A stretch of DNA of 64,000 nucleotides, from assembly GCF_947495565.1 (NCBI RefSeq), contig NZ_CANLZM010000016.1, forward strand, positions 49,386 to 113,385, read 5' to 3'. Source of the DNA: an uncultured Pontibacter sp. GTDB lineage: Bacteria; Bacteroidota; Bacteroidia; Cytophagales; Hymenobacteraceae. This document shows positions 1 to 8,774 of the stretch, piece after piece. The position numbers were made by a program, and so were the translations under genes. The notes below the pieces were generated by a model. The model saw only the letters and a list, made by a program, of their open reading frames with translations, ran no database searches and had not been told where the DNA came from. The number at the start of each line of letters is the position of its first letter. The stretch's first letter is position 1.

Positions 1-707
1 GATGCGATCTCTTTTTTGCGGACAAGGCAATTCTAATTGAAGGCCCTACAGAACGACTCTTGATGCCCCGATTAGTGGAAAAGGTTCATGCAGAAGCGGC
101 TGAAGAGCCAGGACTCTTGAGCCAGTATATCTCCGTGATAGAGGTAGGAGGCGCTTATGCGCACCACTTCTACAAATTCCTAGACTTTCTAGAGCTTCGG
201 ACCCTTGTTATTACTGATCTGGATGCTGTCATGAGGGAGCAATCCAAGACTGGGGGGCGCGTAGTTTATAAAGCAAGCAGGGTCTCTAGCGGCACGGGTA
301 CTTCCAATGCGTCAATCAAAAACTGGTTTCCCCCACAGGCAGCAGATCAAGATTACCTTAACACGGTAAAACAAAAGTCTGCCGCTGAAAAAATCAGTGG
401 GTTCAGGCGAATAGCTTATCAAATTCCTGAAAAAGAAGCAACAGCTTGTGCCAGAAGCTTTGAAGATGCTTTTATACTGGCAAATCTGGCATTGTTTGGT
501 TTAGCTGGCTTCCATGCCACAGAGCTTGAGGAGAAAGCTTATGAGAAGGCACAAGGCATTGAAAAGACGAATTTTGCCTTGGAGTATGCGCTGGACCAAA
601 CAACGTGGCAAGTCCCGCTTTACATAAAGGAGGGGCTGCTGTGGCTCTCTGAAAAGCCGACCTCCTCAGACCATGCACCAGTTAACATCACCGCATCAGC
701 AATATGA
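1..707 (+). CDS. gajA: GajA-type OLD-family nuclease, 3' part (Gabija)
   Basis: The gene is open at the left window edge, so only about the last 235 codons are seen. They form the TOPRIM nuclease half of an OLD-family ATPase-nuclease: the first visible residues hold the TOPRIM glutamate motif (EGPTE) and a downstream acidic pair occurs in the segment VITDLDAV. In Gabija systems GajA is a site-sensing DNA endonuclease of roughly 580 residues whose N-terminal ATPase domain lies outside this window. The stop codon overlaps the start of the next gene by four bases (ATGA), which fits the two-gene Gabija operon. Identification rests mainly on the TOPRIM motif plus the UvrD-like partner. A two-gene OLD/UvrD pair of another subtype remains possible. 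Confidence 0.85.
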   Translation, partial: CDLFFADKAILIEGPTERLLMPRLVEKVHAEAAEEPGLLSQYISVIEVGGAYAHHFYKFLDFLELRTLVITDLDAVMREQSKTGGRVVYKASRVSSGTGTSNASIKNWFPPQAADQDYLNTVKQKSAAEKISGFRRIAYQIPEKEATACARSFEDAFILANLALFGLAGFHATELEEKAYEKAQGIEKTNFALEYALDQTTWQVPLYIKEGLLWLSEKPTSSDHAPVNITASAI

Positions 708-2461
708 CCGGACAAGAAGCAGTGAGCCCCGCAGAGCAAGCGGCAACCCAAGCTTTAGGGAAAGTTTTCAAGGCCATAGATGAGGGGAAAAGCTTTCGGC
801 TTGAAGCTGGCGCGGGAGCAGGGAAAACATATACTTTAGTCAAAGCTTTAAGGCATTTAATAGACACAAGAGGAGCTGCCTTCCACAATAAGAACCAGAG
901 CATTGCATGCATCACATATACAAACGTAGCCAAGGAAGAAATCAAGGCTCGAACAGACAATCACCCTGTTGTTTTAGCTGAGACTATTCACGCTTTCAGT
1001 TGGAGCGTCATTAGAGATTTCCAGAAAGTCCTGCGCAGTCGTATTCCGGAATTAAGCGATAAGTGGCGGGCAAGGATTGATGAAGTCGGCGGAGTAGGTT
1101 GCAGAACCGTCACTTACACTCTCGGCTATCCTAAGGTCACAGACAGTGAGATATTCCTGCATCATGATGATGTGATTAAACTTATGGTTTATCTCTTGCA
1201 TGATCATAAATTCAAGCTGATCCTGGCCAGCCGCTTTCCAATCATCCTAATTGATGAGTACCAGGATACTAACAAGTACCTTGCGGAAGCATTTAAAACC
1301 CAATTTATCGAAACTGGACAAGGACCATTGATCGGTTTGTTTGGAGATCACTGGCAGAAGATCTACGGATCGGCATCTTGTGGATTGGTGTCCTCCTCTG
1401 TAGGCGCTTTAGAGGTGATAGGCAAAAACGCTAATTTTCGCTCTGACCGCTTAATCGTTGAATCTCTTAATAAAATTAGGCCGGACCTGGTTCAGCACGT
1501 AAGCGACCCTAATTCAGAAGGCGAGGTACAAGTTTTCCATTCAAACAGCTGGGCAGGCTCAAGGCAAACAGGTGCTCATTGGGCCGGAGACCTTCCACCA
1601 GCTGATGCACACCAGTTTCTGGAGTCCTTAAAAGCACACCTTAGTGAAAATGGGTGGCATTTTTCCCAAGGCAAAACTAAAATACTCATGCTTACAAACA
1701 ACGTGTTGGCGGCAGAGCAAGGCTACAGCCAACTGGCTTCGGTATTTGGCGATCCAGATGACTATCTAAAGAAAGGTAATGACTACATAGCATTCTTAGT
1801 GGACACGGTGGAGCTTGGTTGCAGTTATTTTGAGCGAGGAGAGTTTGGTGAAATGTTCAGAGCCTTCAACTTAACTCCTAGGATCAGGAACCATGCGGAG
1901 AAGGCTGACTGGAACCGTGATCTGCGAAGTCTCCTGGCCTTAAAGGAAACTGGTACGATTGGAGATGTGATAGACCTCTTGAAAAACACACAGAAGCCTA
2001 GGCTTCCTGCAAAGCTGGAGCAAAAGGAAAGGAAGCTCAGCCAAATAATAGACACTCCTGTGGAAGATCGTTCGGAAGATGATATAAAACTCCTTGAGCG
2101 TACGGAGACACTTAAAGCAGTACCATACAGGGAGCTTAATGCACTGTCCAAATACATTGATGACAAGACTATTTTCTCAACTAAGCACGGTGTGAAGGGC
2201 GCTGAGTTTGAGAATGTAGTGATAGTGTGTGGGAGGGGCTGGAATCAGTATAACTGGAATCAGATGCTGGAGTGGGAGAATTCCGGAATCCCTGCAGGAA
2301 AGGAGGAAACGTTTGAGAGGAGCAGAAACCTATTCTATGTTGCTTGCTCACGCCCTAAAAAAAGATTAACCATCCTCTTTACGCAAGAGCTTTCTAACGA
2401 CGCCCTTACTTCTTTATCCAAATGGTTTGGAAGTGAAAATGTACATGCCCTTCATGTATAA
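704..2461 (+). CDS. gajB: GajB-type UvrD-like helicase (Gabija)
   Basis: This 585-residue superfamily 1 helicase is the second Gabija gene. Visible motifs are Walker A GAGAGKT at residues 36-42, the Walker B/motif II box DEYQD at about 184-188, a motif III-like GDHWQKIYG, a motif V-like KGAEFENVVIV and motif VI FYVACSRPKKR from about residue 544. In Gabija, GajB is thought to sense DNA ends or nucleotide state and to activate GajA in phage defence. The ATG overlaps the gajA stop (ATGA), so translation is probably coupled. The length is somewhat above the roughly 490-500 residues of the best known GajB proteins. No frameshift or missing motif was seen. Confidence 0.85.
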   Translation: MTGQEAVSPAEQAATQALGKVFKAIDEGKSFRLEAGAGAGKTYTLVKALRHLIDTRGAAFHNKNQSIACITYTNVAKEEIKARTDNHPVVLAETIHAFSWSVIRDFQKVLRSRIPELSDKWRARIDEVGGVGCRTVTYTLGYPKVTDSEIFLHHDDVIKLMVYLLHDHKFKLILASRFPIILIDEYQDTNKYLAEAFKTQFIETGQGPLIGLFGDHWQKIYGSASCGLVSSSVGALEVIGKNANFRSDRLIVESLNKIRPDLVQHVSDPNSEGEVQVFHSNSWAGSRQTGAHWAGDLPPADAHQFLESLKAHLSENGWHFSQGKTKILMLTNNVLAAEQGYSQLASVFGDPDDYLKKGNDYIAFLVDTVELGCSYFERGEFGEMFRAFNLTPRIRNHAEKADWNRDLRSLLALKETGTIGDVIDLLKNTQKPRLPAKLEQKERKLSQIIDTPVEDRSEDDIKLLERTETLKAVPYRELNALSKYIDDKTIFSTKHGVKGAEFENVVIVCGRGWNQYNWNQMLEWENSGIPAGKEETFERSRNLFYVACSRPKKRLTILFTQELSNDALTSLSKWFGSENVHALHV

Positions 2462-2778
2462 AGAATGTATGTTCTTTACTTCTATTTTACATAAGATTAA
2501 TTATAAGCCAATAAATATATAGTAATTTTGTGATAATCTGACGAAGGTAAAGCACTGCGTAAGGTCTGCTGGCAAGCACAAAACCTGTCAAAATCAGAAC
2601 TAGAGTCTCGGCTACTCATCTCACGAAACAAATCCAGGATTTAATTCGTGAGACAGCAAAATGAGAATTTAAATCGTTGTATGCTTCATTTTTTTGCAGC
2701 TTTCGGTTTTTAGCATCCACAAACTCATTTTACCGCCGTATTTTGAAACGCAATGTTCGAGTGTCTTGTCCTTGACTC
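2462..2778. other. Intergenic stretch without a recognised gene
   Basis: About 317 bases between gajB and the IS3 end. No open frame with coding character and no strong hairpin were found. It does not contain the missing 5' part of the IS1182-type transposase found on the far side of the IS3 element. Confidence 0.5.
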
Positions 2779-2797
2779 GTCCTGAAAAAAGTTGACA
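2779..2797 (+). repeat. IS3 left inverted repeat
   Basis: Starts GTCCTGA and ends GTTGACA, and pairs with 4194-4212 at 16 of 19 positions. A related copy with the same TCCT...GTTGACAG frame lies at about 2812-2830, so the left end has two tandem transposase-site-like repeats. Confidence 0.65.
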
Positions 2798-2934
2798 GTT
2801 AACATTGTAAATCCTACACCAGGTTGACAGCTAGTGCTTAATCCTGCCAACCCTTTACACCCTTATACCTCCACCACAGGCAAGGAGTTCTGGCAGCGAC
2901 ATTTCTTCTTGCCATGCCCCTCAGAAGTTGCACT

Positions 2935-3866
2935 TTATTGCAGGGGCACCTCCTTTCCCTTCTTGGTGGCATAATAGTTTTTCCAGTGTCTCTTCAGCTC
3001 GCCGGTTCTTCCGTGCGCCTCCCCTGGCGTGAGCATGTCCACGCTCGAGTGCGGGCGCTGATGGTTGTAGACGCTCACTGCCGTGGCCACGGCTAGCCGG
3101 GCCGCCGCGAAGTCAGGATACAGCGTCTCCAGGAGCTCTTGCTTGAGCACCCCGTTCACCCGCTCGGCCAGCGCGTTCTCCAGCGGGTCGCCGCTCTGCG
3201 TCATGGAGATGGCAATGCGCCGCTCCTGCAGCAGCCTGACATACCCTTGGCTGCAGTACTGGATACCCCTGTCGGAGTGGTGAATCAGGTAGCCCTGCAT
3301 GGGGCAGCTGGCAAGGGCCATCTCCAGAGCCCGGATGCAGCCGATGGCCGCAAGGTCCTGGCTTAGGTAAAAACCGACGATCTTGCGGCTGTAGGCGTCG
3401 GTCACAAGGCTCAGGTAGGCAAAGCCCTCCTCCAGGTGGATGTAGGTGATGTCGCTCACCCACAGCTGCCCGGCCGCCTTTGGCACAAAACCCACGGCCA
3501 GGTTCTCGTACTTGTGCAGCCAGTGCCCAGAGAAAGTGGTCTGGGGCCGGTAGCGCCTTCGCCTCCTGACCAGCAGATCGAGCCCCCGCAGCAGCTCGAA
3601 AAAGGCGTCCCGGCCTATTTCAATGCTATGGGCAGCCATAAAAGGGGACATCATCACCAGCAGCTTGCGCACCCCCAGCCGCTTCTGCGTGAGCCGGATT
3701 CGCAGCACCTCTTGCACCAGCAAGTCCTCTTGCAGCGCTTGCCGCTGCCGGGCTTTGAGATGCCGGTAGTACGCCTGTCTACTGTAACCAAACAAGCGGC
3801 AAAGCACTCCAACTGCTTGGAAGGGCGTTCTTTGCTCTACTCTCAGGATTGCTTGGTACCAGACTT
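2935..3866 (-). CDS. IS3 OrfB transposase (expressed by -1 frameshift)
   Basis: OrfB contains the integrase core with a full DDE triad: aspartate in WVSDITYI, aspartate in HHSDRGIQY and glutamate in ENALAERVNG, followed by the usual NHQRPHSS segment. An ordinary open frame would start at about 3807, but the -1 frame stays open upstream to the slippery heptamer at 3864-3870. It is therefore most likely made only as an OrfAB fusion, as in other IS3 members. The stop follows VPLQ. The open frame and intact DDE residues suggest an active transposase. Confidence 0.85.
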
Positions 3867-4199
3867 TTTTAGGATGGGGGCTCCGAGCTCCTCCTCGGCT
3901 ATGAGGATGGCCTCCTGAAGGGCCTGGTTGTAGAGCCTGGCTTTGCGCAGCTCCGATTGCAGGGTCTCGACATCGGTTGGTAGCCTGTCTGTAGGCAGTT
4001 CCCGCAGCAGTCTGGCCCTTCTGATTTTGTGTGGTTTTTTCATGCGCCCTTGGTACTCCTTAACCCAACGGTGGAGGCTACGGTAATCAACACCACATCT
4101 GTCGGCCACTTCCCGGTAGCTCTGCCCGGAGGTGAGATACTCAGCTACAATACGTTCTCTTAATGCTTTGTCCTTCATTTTCGTTGACTTTTTTGTCAA
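3843..4199 (-). CDS. IS3 OrfA (HTH DNA-binding protein)
   Basis: This is a protein of 118 residues with a helix-turn-helix of the IS3 OrfA type: SYREVADRCGVDYRSLHRWVKEY at roughly residues 27-49 is the recognition region. A charged, probably coiled-coil stretch (VETLQSELRKARLYNQALQEAI) follows and acts in dimerisation in this family. It ends ten codons after CTA AAA AAG, whose AAAAAAG provides the -1 frameshift into OrfB. OrfA alone usually acts as a regulator of transposition. Confidence 0.85.
   Translation of the reverse strand: MTKKSTKMKDKALRERIVAEYLTSGQSYREVADRCGVDYRSLHRWVKEYQGRMKKPHKIRRARLLRELPTDRLPTDVETLQSELRKARLYNQALQEAILIAEEELGAPILKKSGTKQS
3864..3870 (-). promoter_or_regulatory. Programmed -1 frameshift heptamer A-AAA-AAG
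   Basis: Near the end of orfA the minus strand reads CTA AAA AAG TCT. Slipping by one base enters the orfB frame, which has no stop between here and the transposase core. This is the canonical IS3 frameshift signal. Confidence 0.75.
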
Positions 4200-4212
4200 C
4201 CTATATCAGGAC
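4194..4212 (-). repeat. IS3 right inverted repeat
   Basis: On the minus strand it starts GTCCTGA and ends GTTGACA, matching the left end. It lies immediately upstream of orfA and directly abuts the truncated IS1182-type reading frame. Confidence 0.65.
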
Positions 4213-5138
4213 TAGACAAGCAGCTGGAAAAGCGTCAGCAGCGGCTAAACGAGCGGCCAACAGGAGCCATCGGGTCATCGAATGAAAAGGCGCAGTTGCT
4301 TAGCAACAAGACGCACTACTCCCCGCACGACCCCGATGCTCGCATCTCCGTCAAACCCGGCAAAGCCAGGAAGCTCAACTACCATTGCAGCCTGGCTGTC
4401 GATACGGCCAAAGGCGTTATCTCCCATGTACAGGCAGACTTCGCCGATGGCCGTGACAGCCAGCACCTGCCTTCCCTGGTGATGCAGGTGCAAAGCAGGA
4501 TGAAAGCCAACGGCTTGCTCCTGCAGGACCTGCTGGCCGATGCCGGCTACTCCAACGGTTCCAATTATTACATGTTAGAGCAGCAGGGCATTACAGGCTG
4601 GATCCCCGTGTTTGGGATGTACAAGCCGGAGATAGCCGGCTTTGCCTATGACAAGGAGAATGACCAATACATCTGTCCGATGGGTAAGCCGCTTCCTTTC
4701 AAGGGCTTCGACCGCACACCCGACGGCAGGCTGTTGAAAAACTATTGGGCAGCGCCCTGTGACTGCCGGCAGTGTCCCTCTAAACCTACTTGTGCCCCAA
4801 AGGGACGGTGCCGGAAGATTACCCGCACCGCCTATGACGAGCAGTACCAGCGGGCATACGCCCGGCAGCACAGCAGGCGCGGAATGCAGATGAGAAGGCT
4901 TCGACAGAGCACGGTGGAGCCGGTCTTCGGGAGCCTGGTGCAGCACTATGGCCTGCGAAGAATCAATGTGCTGGGTAAGTCAGGGGCGCACAAGGTTATG
5001 CTCCTGGCTGCGGTTGCCTTCAATCTCAAAAAGTACATGAAATTCAAGCCAAGCAAGGCAGTCAGCATGGCTATGGCGCTGGAAAGAGAATACATCCAGG
5101 CTTTTTCAGGCTGTTCTTTTATGCTCTCATCCAACTGA
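4213..5138 (+). pseudogene. IS1182-type transposase, 5'-truncated remnant
   Basis: The open frame runs from the IS3 end, with LDKQLEKRQQRLNERP in frame before the first possible start, to a stop at 5138. Sequence typical of IS1182-family DDE transposases is present: YSPHDPDARIS, LADAGYSNGSNY, a cysteine-rich segment (CDCRQCPSKPTC) and the C-terminal VEPVFGSLVQHYGLRR with the last catalytic glutamate. Roughly the first 200 residues, including the N-terminal DNA-binding part, are absent, and no matching piece is visible left of the IS3 element. The remnant therefore reflects IS3 insertion plus deletion or rearrangement and should be inactive. Confidence 0.8.
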
Positions 5139-5420
5139 AACTAATAAGGCCAGAGCCGGAGCAGCTTTTTTGGGTGCAAAGAATCAGAGAAGGCAATAGG
5201 GAGAAGGAGTTGTGCAACAGCCACGGTCGTTTTATGATACATTGAATAAACCTATACCATTGCTAGGTTACCGTTGAATACAGACCTTCTTTAATAACGC
5301 TACTACGTGAGTAGAAAATATTGTCCGCTCTAGAGCTCACAAAGCATTAACCTTCCAAGTCCTCCAATTACTACTCTGCCTTGTATATCAAATAAAATCG
5401 GGCAATGGATGTATTTAAGC
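5139..5420. other. Intergenic stretch, probable right end of IS1182 remnant
   Basis: No gene was recognised. The stretch around 5205-5230 (GTTGTGCAACAGCC) resembles the ends often seen in IS1182-like elements, but the left end is missing so it cannot be paired. The remainder is AT-rich spacer leading into the metal-operon promoter. Confidence 0.4.
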
Positions 5421-5456
5421 ATTTACTTAAATAGTAAATTTATTCTACTTTTGTAG
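5421..5456 (+). promoter_or_regulatory. Candidate promoter and ArsR-type operator
   Basis: A 7-5-7 inverted repeat (ATTTACT at 5421-5427, AGTAAAT at 5433-5439) lies just before a Bacteroidota -7 box TACTTTTG (5446-5453). The -7 box is itself embedded in a CTAC-TTTT-GTAG palindrome (5445-5456). The arrangement places a dimeric repressor site across the promoter of the downstream ArsR-family gene, which fits autoregulation released by metal. Confidence 0.5.
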
Positions 5457-5489
5457 TATAAATTACCTGTACCAGAAAAACACCTTCAA

Positions 5490-5873
5490 ATGGAGCAAGA
5501 GAAACAGTCACCTTGCATAAGGGTTTATGCCAATAAAAAACAGATAAGCTCCTTCAGAAGGAAAATAGAGGACTTAACGGACCCTATTCAATTTCTTTCT
5601 AGCGCCCTGAGCCTGGTTGGAAATGAGGCTCGCCTGAAAATACTTTTTCTTCTCAAAGAGGAAGGGGAACTGTGCCCATGCGACATAAGCGACATTCTTA
5701 CCATGACTGTTCCCTCCATTTCGCAGCACCTGCGCAAGCTGAAGGAAGGTGGTCTTATCACAGCAAAGAAATCAGGTCAAACGATTTTCTATACGCTTAC
5801 CCCTGAGGCCCAGAAGCTGCTCCAGCCCCACTTTGAATTGCTTACATACGCTACTATAAACACCACCACATGA
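5490..5873 (+). CDS. ArsR/SmtB-family metal-sensing repressor
   Basis: This winged-helix repressor has 127 residues. The metal-site region GELCPCDI has cysteines 62 and 64, and the helix-turn-helix with SISQHLRKLKEGGLI spans about residues 72-90. ArsR proteins dissociate from DNA when metal binds. Because the next gene is a mercury-type transporter, the inducer is probably Hg(II) or a related thiophilic metal, although arsenite-type sensing cannot be excluded. Its stop overlaps the next start (ATGA at 5870), so it heads a three-gene operon. The ATG was chosen because it is the first in frame after the promoter-like element. Confidence 0.85.
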   Translation: MEQEKQSPCIRVYANKKQISSFRRKIEDLTDPIQFLSSALSLVGNEARLKILFLLKEEGELCPCDISDILTMTVPSISQHLRKLKEGGLITAKKSGQTIFYTLTPEAQKLLQPHFELLTYATINTTT

Positions 5874-6508
5874 AAAGCCAGAAAATACCTTCTACAAATA
5901 GGGGAGAAACGCCCGCTGCAAAAGTCTGGCTCGGGACAGGCCTTGTGTCTGCCGTTGCCGCCTCGCTTTGCTGTATTGCGCCTATGCTGGCCATCGTGGC
6001 GGGCACCAGCAGCATGGCCGCATCCCTTTCATGGCTGGAGCCGCTGCGCCCCTACCTCATAGGCTTAACGGCGCTGGCATTGGGCTTTGCCTGGTATCAG
6101 AGGCTGAAGCCTACCAGTAAGATTGCCTGTGATTGTGAAACCAACTCTAAACCCAACTTTATGCAAACCAAAACCTTTCTCTCCATTATAACTGTATTTG
6201 CCGCCGTGATGCTGGCTTTTCCTTCCTACGCCCATGTCTTCTATCCACAGACGCAAGGCCAGCAGACAACCGCTGACAAGGCAAACGTCCAGACGGTAGA
6301 AGTAAAGATTAAGGGCATGACTTGTGCTGGCTGCGAAGGGCACGTGAACAGCGAAGTGAACAAGCTGGCTGGTATCCTGAAGGTGAAGACTTCCTACGCC
6401 GACGGCAATACGCTGGTGCAGTTTGACAAGACCAAGACAGACGTGAAGCAGATTGAAAAAGCAGTGCTAGCCACAGGCTACGAAGTGACCGAAACGAAGA
6501 AGAAATAA
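5870..6508 (+). CDS. MerT-MerP fusion mercuric transport protein
   Basis: This 212-residue membrane protein joins two parts. Residues 1-about 125 are MerT-like with three hydrophobic segments and a vicinal cysteine pair (C34 C35 in SLCCIAPM), plus a second pair in the loop (C87, C89). Residues about 140-212 form a heavy-metal-associated domain with GMTCAGC (C152, C155), as in MerP. In mer systems these cysteines pass Hg(II) inward to mercuric reductase. No merA or merB is visible in this window, so uptake would be without reduction here unless those genes lie elsewhere or the metal differs. It overlaps both neighbours by 1-4 bases. Confidence 0.85.
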   Translation: MKSQKIPSTNRGETPAAKVWLGTGLVSAVAASLCCIAPMLAIVAGTSSMAASLSWLEPLRPYLIGLTALALGFAWYQRLKPTSKIACDCETNSKPNFMQTKTFLSIITVFAAVMLAFPSYAHVFYPQTQGQQTTADKANVQTVEVKIKGMTCAGCEGHVNSEVNKLAGILKVKTSYADGNTLVQFDKTKTDVKQIEKAVLATGYEVTETKKK

Positions 6509-6720
6509 TGGCTACTACTATACTCCAGTCCACCATTACCTGTCCCAACTGCGGGCACCAGAAGGAAGAGCAAATGCCTACGGACGCTTGCCAGTACTTC
6601 TATGAGTGCGAATCATGCCAAATCGTTTTGAAGCCAAAGCAAGGTGATTGCTGCGTGTTCTGTAGCTACGGCAGCGTGCCATGCCCGCCCATCCAGGAAG
6701 ACAAGAGCTGCTGCAGTTAG
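6508..6720 (+). CDS. GDCCVxC-domain small cysteine-rich protein
   Basis: This 70-residue protein has about eleven cysteines, including a zinc-ribbon-like CPNC (12, 15), CESC (34, 37) and the family signature GDCCVFC at residues 47-52. It ends in a CC pair. Members of this family commonly sit next to mercury or other metal transport genes and are thought to bind thiophilic metals. The biochemical role is not established. Its start overlaps the MerT-P stop by one base, so it is the third gene of the operon. Confidence 0.8.
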   Translation: MATTILQSTITCPNCGHQKEEQMPTDACQYFYECESCQIVLKPKQGDCCVFCSYGSVPCPPIQEDKSCCS

Positions 6721-6788
6721 TCAAAGCTAGTTTGTGGTGTGTTCCCGTTATCATATTTTTCTCAACCACTTCCCATTACACCCAGATT

Positions 6789-6820
6789 CTGGGGGACATT
6801 ATAGCATTCTACTCCCCCAG
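6789..6820. terminator. Possible hairpin between convergent operons
   Basis: CTGGGGG (6789-6795) pairs with CCCCCAG (6814-6820) between the end of the rightward mer-like operon and the leftward ZIP gene, overlapping the ZIP stop region. There is no clear T-run, so the terminator role is tentative. Confidence 0.3.
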
Positions 6821-7549
6821 ATAAACAGAAAGGAAGGTAAATAAGGCAAAGCCTCCTGATAGAAACAAGGCTGCCCACTTCGAGTCCGGACGGTCATGCG
6901 CCTCCGTAAGCATCTCCTCGATGGCAACCGTGAGCAGGATACCGGCCACAAAAGCCAGCAGGCTCAGTTTCACTACCTCAGAACTATCTTTTACCGCCCA
7001 GTACCCTACTGTTGCCCCCAAGAAGATGGGTATGGCAAACGAAGCCGAAAGAAGTAGCCGCTTCTTCCGACTCACTCCCTTTGATTTGAAGGTGGCGATG
7101 GTGGCAAATCCTTCCGGAATATCTGCCGGCACCTGCCCTATTGCCAGCAGAAGCCCAAGACTGGCGGCCACCGTTGATCCTGTGCCGATCATAATACCGT
7201 CGCTAAATAAGTCAATGGCCACGCCGATGTAGATGGCGATCGCTGCGCTCATCCCTTTTTTAGTCTCTCCGCCGAATCTGCCCTGAACATATTCAATGGA
7301 CCTGTCGAGCAGCACAAAAAAGGCACTACCCCCAACAAAAGCCAGAATGGGAAAGTAAGGGGGATCTGCATCCAGTGCCTCCGGCATCAGCTCTATTCCG
7401 ATCACCGCCAGAATAATGCCTGCCGCCAGGTGTAGAGCTAGGCTGAGCGTCTTTTCAGATACGTTAAACAACTCAGCCAGAATTCCCCCCAAGAAATTGC
7501 CTACTGCCGGCATGGCTGCATACATTAAAACCTGTAAAAAGTCACTCAT
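6809..7549 (-). CDS. ZIP-family metal transporter
   Basis: This 246-residue integral membrane protein has about eight hydrophobic segments. The paired metal-site helices of ZIP transporters are recognisable: DLFSDGIMIG in one helix and PADIPEGFA in the next, with glutamates and aspartates replacing some of the usual histidines. A short charged loop separates the halves. ZIP proteins move Zn(II) or other divalent metals into the cytoplasm, so its place at the end of a leftward efflux cluster suggests homeostatic balance. It starts 91 bases after the CaCA gene and may be cotranscribed with it. Confidence 0.8.
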   Translation of the reverse strand: MSDFLQVLMYAAMPAVGNFLGGILAELFNVSEKTLSLALHLAAGIILAVIGIELMPEALDADPPYFPILAFVGGSAFFVLLDRSIEYVQGRFGGETKKGMSAAIAIYIGVAIDLFSDGIMIGTGSTVAASLGLLLAIGQVPADIPEGFATIATFKSKGVSRKKRLLLSASFAIPIFLGATVGYWAVKDSSEVVKLSLLAFVAGILLTVAIEEMLTEAHDRPDSKWAALFLSGGFALFTFLSVYLGE

Positions 7550-7640
7550 ACAAATTGAAACTGGTATGAACTGTCTAGTTGCTTTCCTTTATTTCATAGA
7601 GCTGCTGCCACTCTCCTTGTAGAGTTCGACAAACTCTTTT

Positions 7641-8774
7641 TCAGTCACCTGCATATTTGTAATCCAACTTGGCTACTGCTCTATAAAACTTCCCGTCCTC
7701 GAAGTAGTCATTCTTATCCAATTTTAATGCTTCATTATACTTTGCCCCTTCGTCTGATGATCTGCTAAACACCTGGAGCACCGCAAACAGCATGACCCCT
7801 ACATAAACCAGCACGACAGCTCCCAAGGCAAATACCTGCCAGCGGTTGAAGCCGTGTTCTTTACCAGGACCTCCCCAGTGGATGAAGGCGGCATAGAGAA
7901 TGCCCACAAGTCCAGCAAAGCTCAAAACCGTGACATACAGGGTCAGGTCTTCAACAGGTACAGTGACTAAGGCAAGGGGGAGAAAAGCGACTGTCAGCGT
8001 AACGGCATGGTCTCCGATTACACTGGTTACTGCAGAGGTGATCTGCCCTGTTCTGGCCACACTCCAGGTGGCGAATACCTCTGGCAAAGCGGCCATGGGA
8101 GCCGTAATGAACAAGCCACCCACAATCTTAGAGATACCCAGAGCAGAGACGATATTTTCAGTGGCCTTTACCGTGAAGAAAGCACCTAGCCCCAAAGCTG
8201 CAAGCCCAGCCACCGCTAAATAAATCTCTTTCTTTTTCCACTCCACCTTTTCTCCTTCGCCCTTACCACGCATAAGCGCTTGCGCCAGGTACACTATGTA
8301 CACCCCTAGCATGATCCAGCCGTCTATCGGCTGCAGTCCCCGCCATTGTGCTGGTACTGTAAGGATAGCCACGATAGCTACAATTACAAGATAGGGAATA
8401 GCCTGCACTGTGACAGCGGTGGGGTCCACCTTCACCAAATGCTCCTTGACGTGCTGCTCATGGTTCTTGTCGGCATTCTCCTTCTTAAGGTGGCGGGTAG
8501 CAATGTAGGCAGTGATGACCATAAAGGGGATGGCAATTACGTTGGAACCAAACATAGCCCCCAGACCGATGTCAGCTACGCCTGTAATAGAGCTGGCCAC
8601 ATTGATGCCAATCTCGGGGCTGGCAGCTGCCAAGCCAACTAAAGCGCCACCCGCGGCCACTGAGAACCCCCACTGCTTTCTGAGCTTTTTCAGGGGCTTT
8701 GCAAGGTGCTCTGCTCCCCAATGCGCCGCCCAAACGGCTGCAATCAGCACAAGCGCCCAAAGCCAGGTACTCAT
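7641..8774 (-). CDS. CaCA-family cation/proton or sodium/calcium exchanger
   Basis: This 377-residue membrane protein carries the two inverted alpha repeats of the CaCA superfamily: ASPEIGINVASS...GAMFGSN near residues 51-80, and APMAALPEVFATW...VIGDH near residues 220-250. Each repeat holds an acidic residue in the transport site. A soluble charged loop lies between the halves and a hydrophilic C-terminal tail follows. A strong AAAGGAGG ribosome binding site (8781-8788 on the plus strand as CCTCCTTT) supports this start. The substrate is unknown, but the neighbouring genes favour a divalent metal. Confidence 0.8.
   Translation of the reverse strand: MSTWLWALVLIAAVWAAHWGAEHLAKPLKKLRKQWGFSVAAGGALVGLAAASPEIGINVASSITGVADIGLGAMFGSNVIAIPFMVITAYIATRHLKKENADKNHEQHVKEHLVKVDPTAVTVQAIPYLVIVAIVAILTVPAQWRGLQPIDGWIMLGVYIVYLAQALMRGKGEGEKVEWKKKEIYLAVAGLAALGLGAFFTVKATENIVSALGISKIVGGLFITAPMAALPEVFATWSVARTGQITSAVTSVIGDHAVTLTVAFLPLALVTVPVEDLTLYVTVLSFAGLVGILYAAFIHWGGPGKEHGFNRWQVFALGAVVLVYVGVMLFAVLQVFSRSSDEGAKYNEALKLDKNDYFEDGKFYRAVAKLDYKYAGD

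Larger units (their letters stand above)
2779..4212 (-). mobile_element. IS3-family insertion sequence
   Basis: The element is about 1.43 kb. The outer ends are imperfect inverted repeats of 19 bases: at 2779-2797 GTCCTGA, five A, then GTTGACA, and at 4194-4212 (read on the minus strand) GTCCTGA, TATAG, then GTTGACA, with 16 of 19 matching. It carries overlapping orfA and orfB on the minus strand with an A6G slippery site between them, the standard IS3 arrangement. A further copy resembling the end repeat sits just inside the left end (about 2812-2830). The bases outside the repeats (CTC on the left, TAG on the right) are not a target duplication. This suggests a rearrangement after insertion, or that the ends are slightly misplaced. 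Confidence 0.75.

Noticed and set aside
5490..6720. A complete mercury-resistance operon
   Set aside because: No mercuric reductase or organomercurial lyase is visible, so only regulator, transport and small protein are called.
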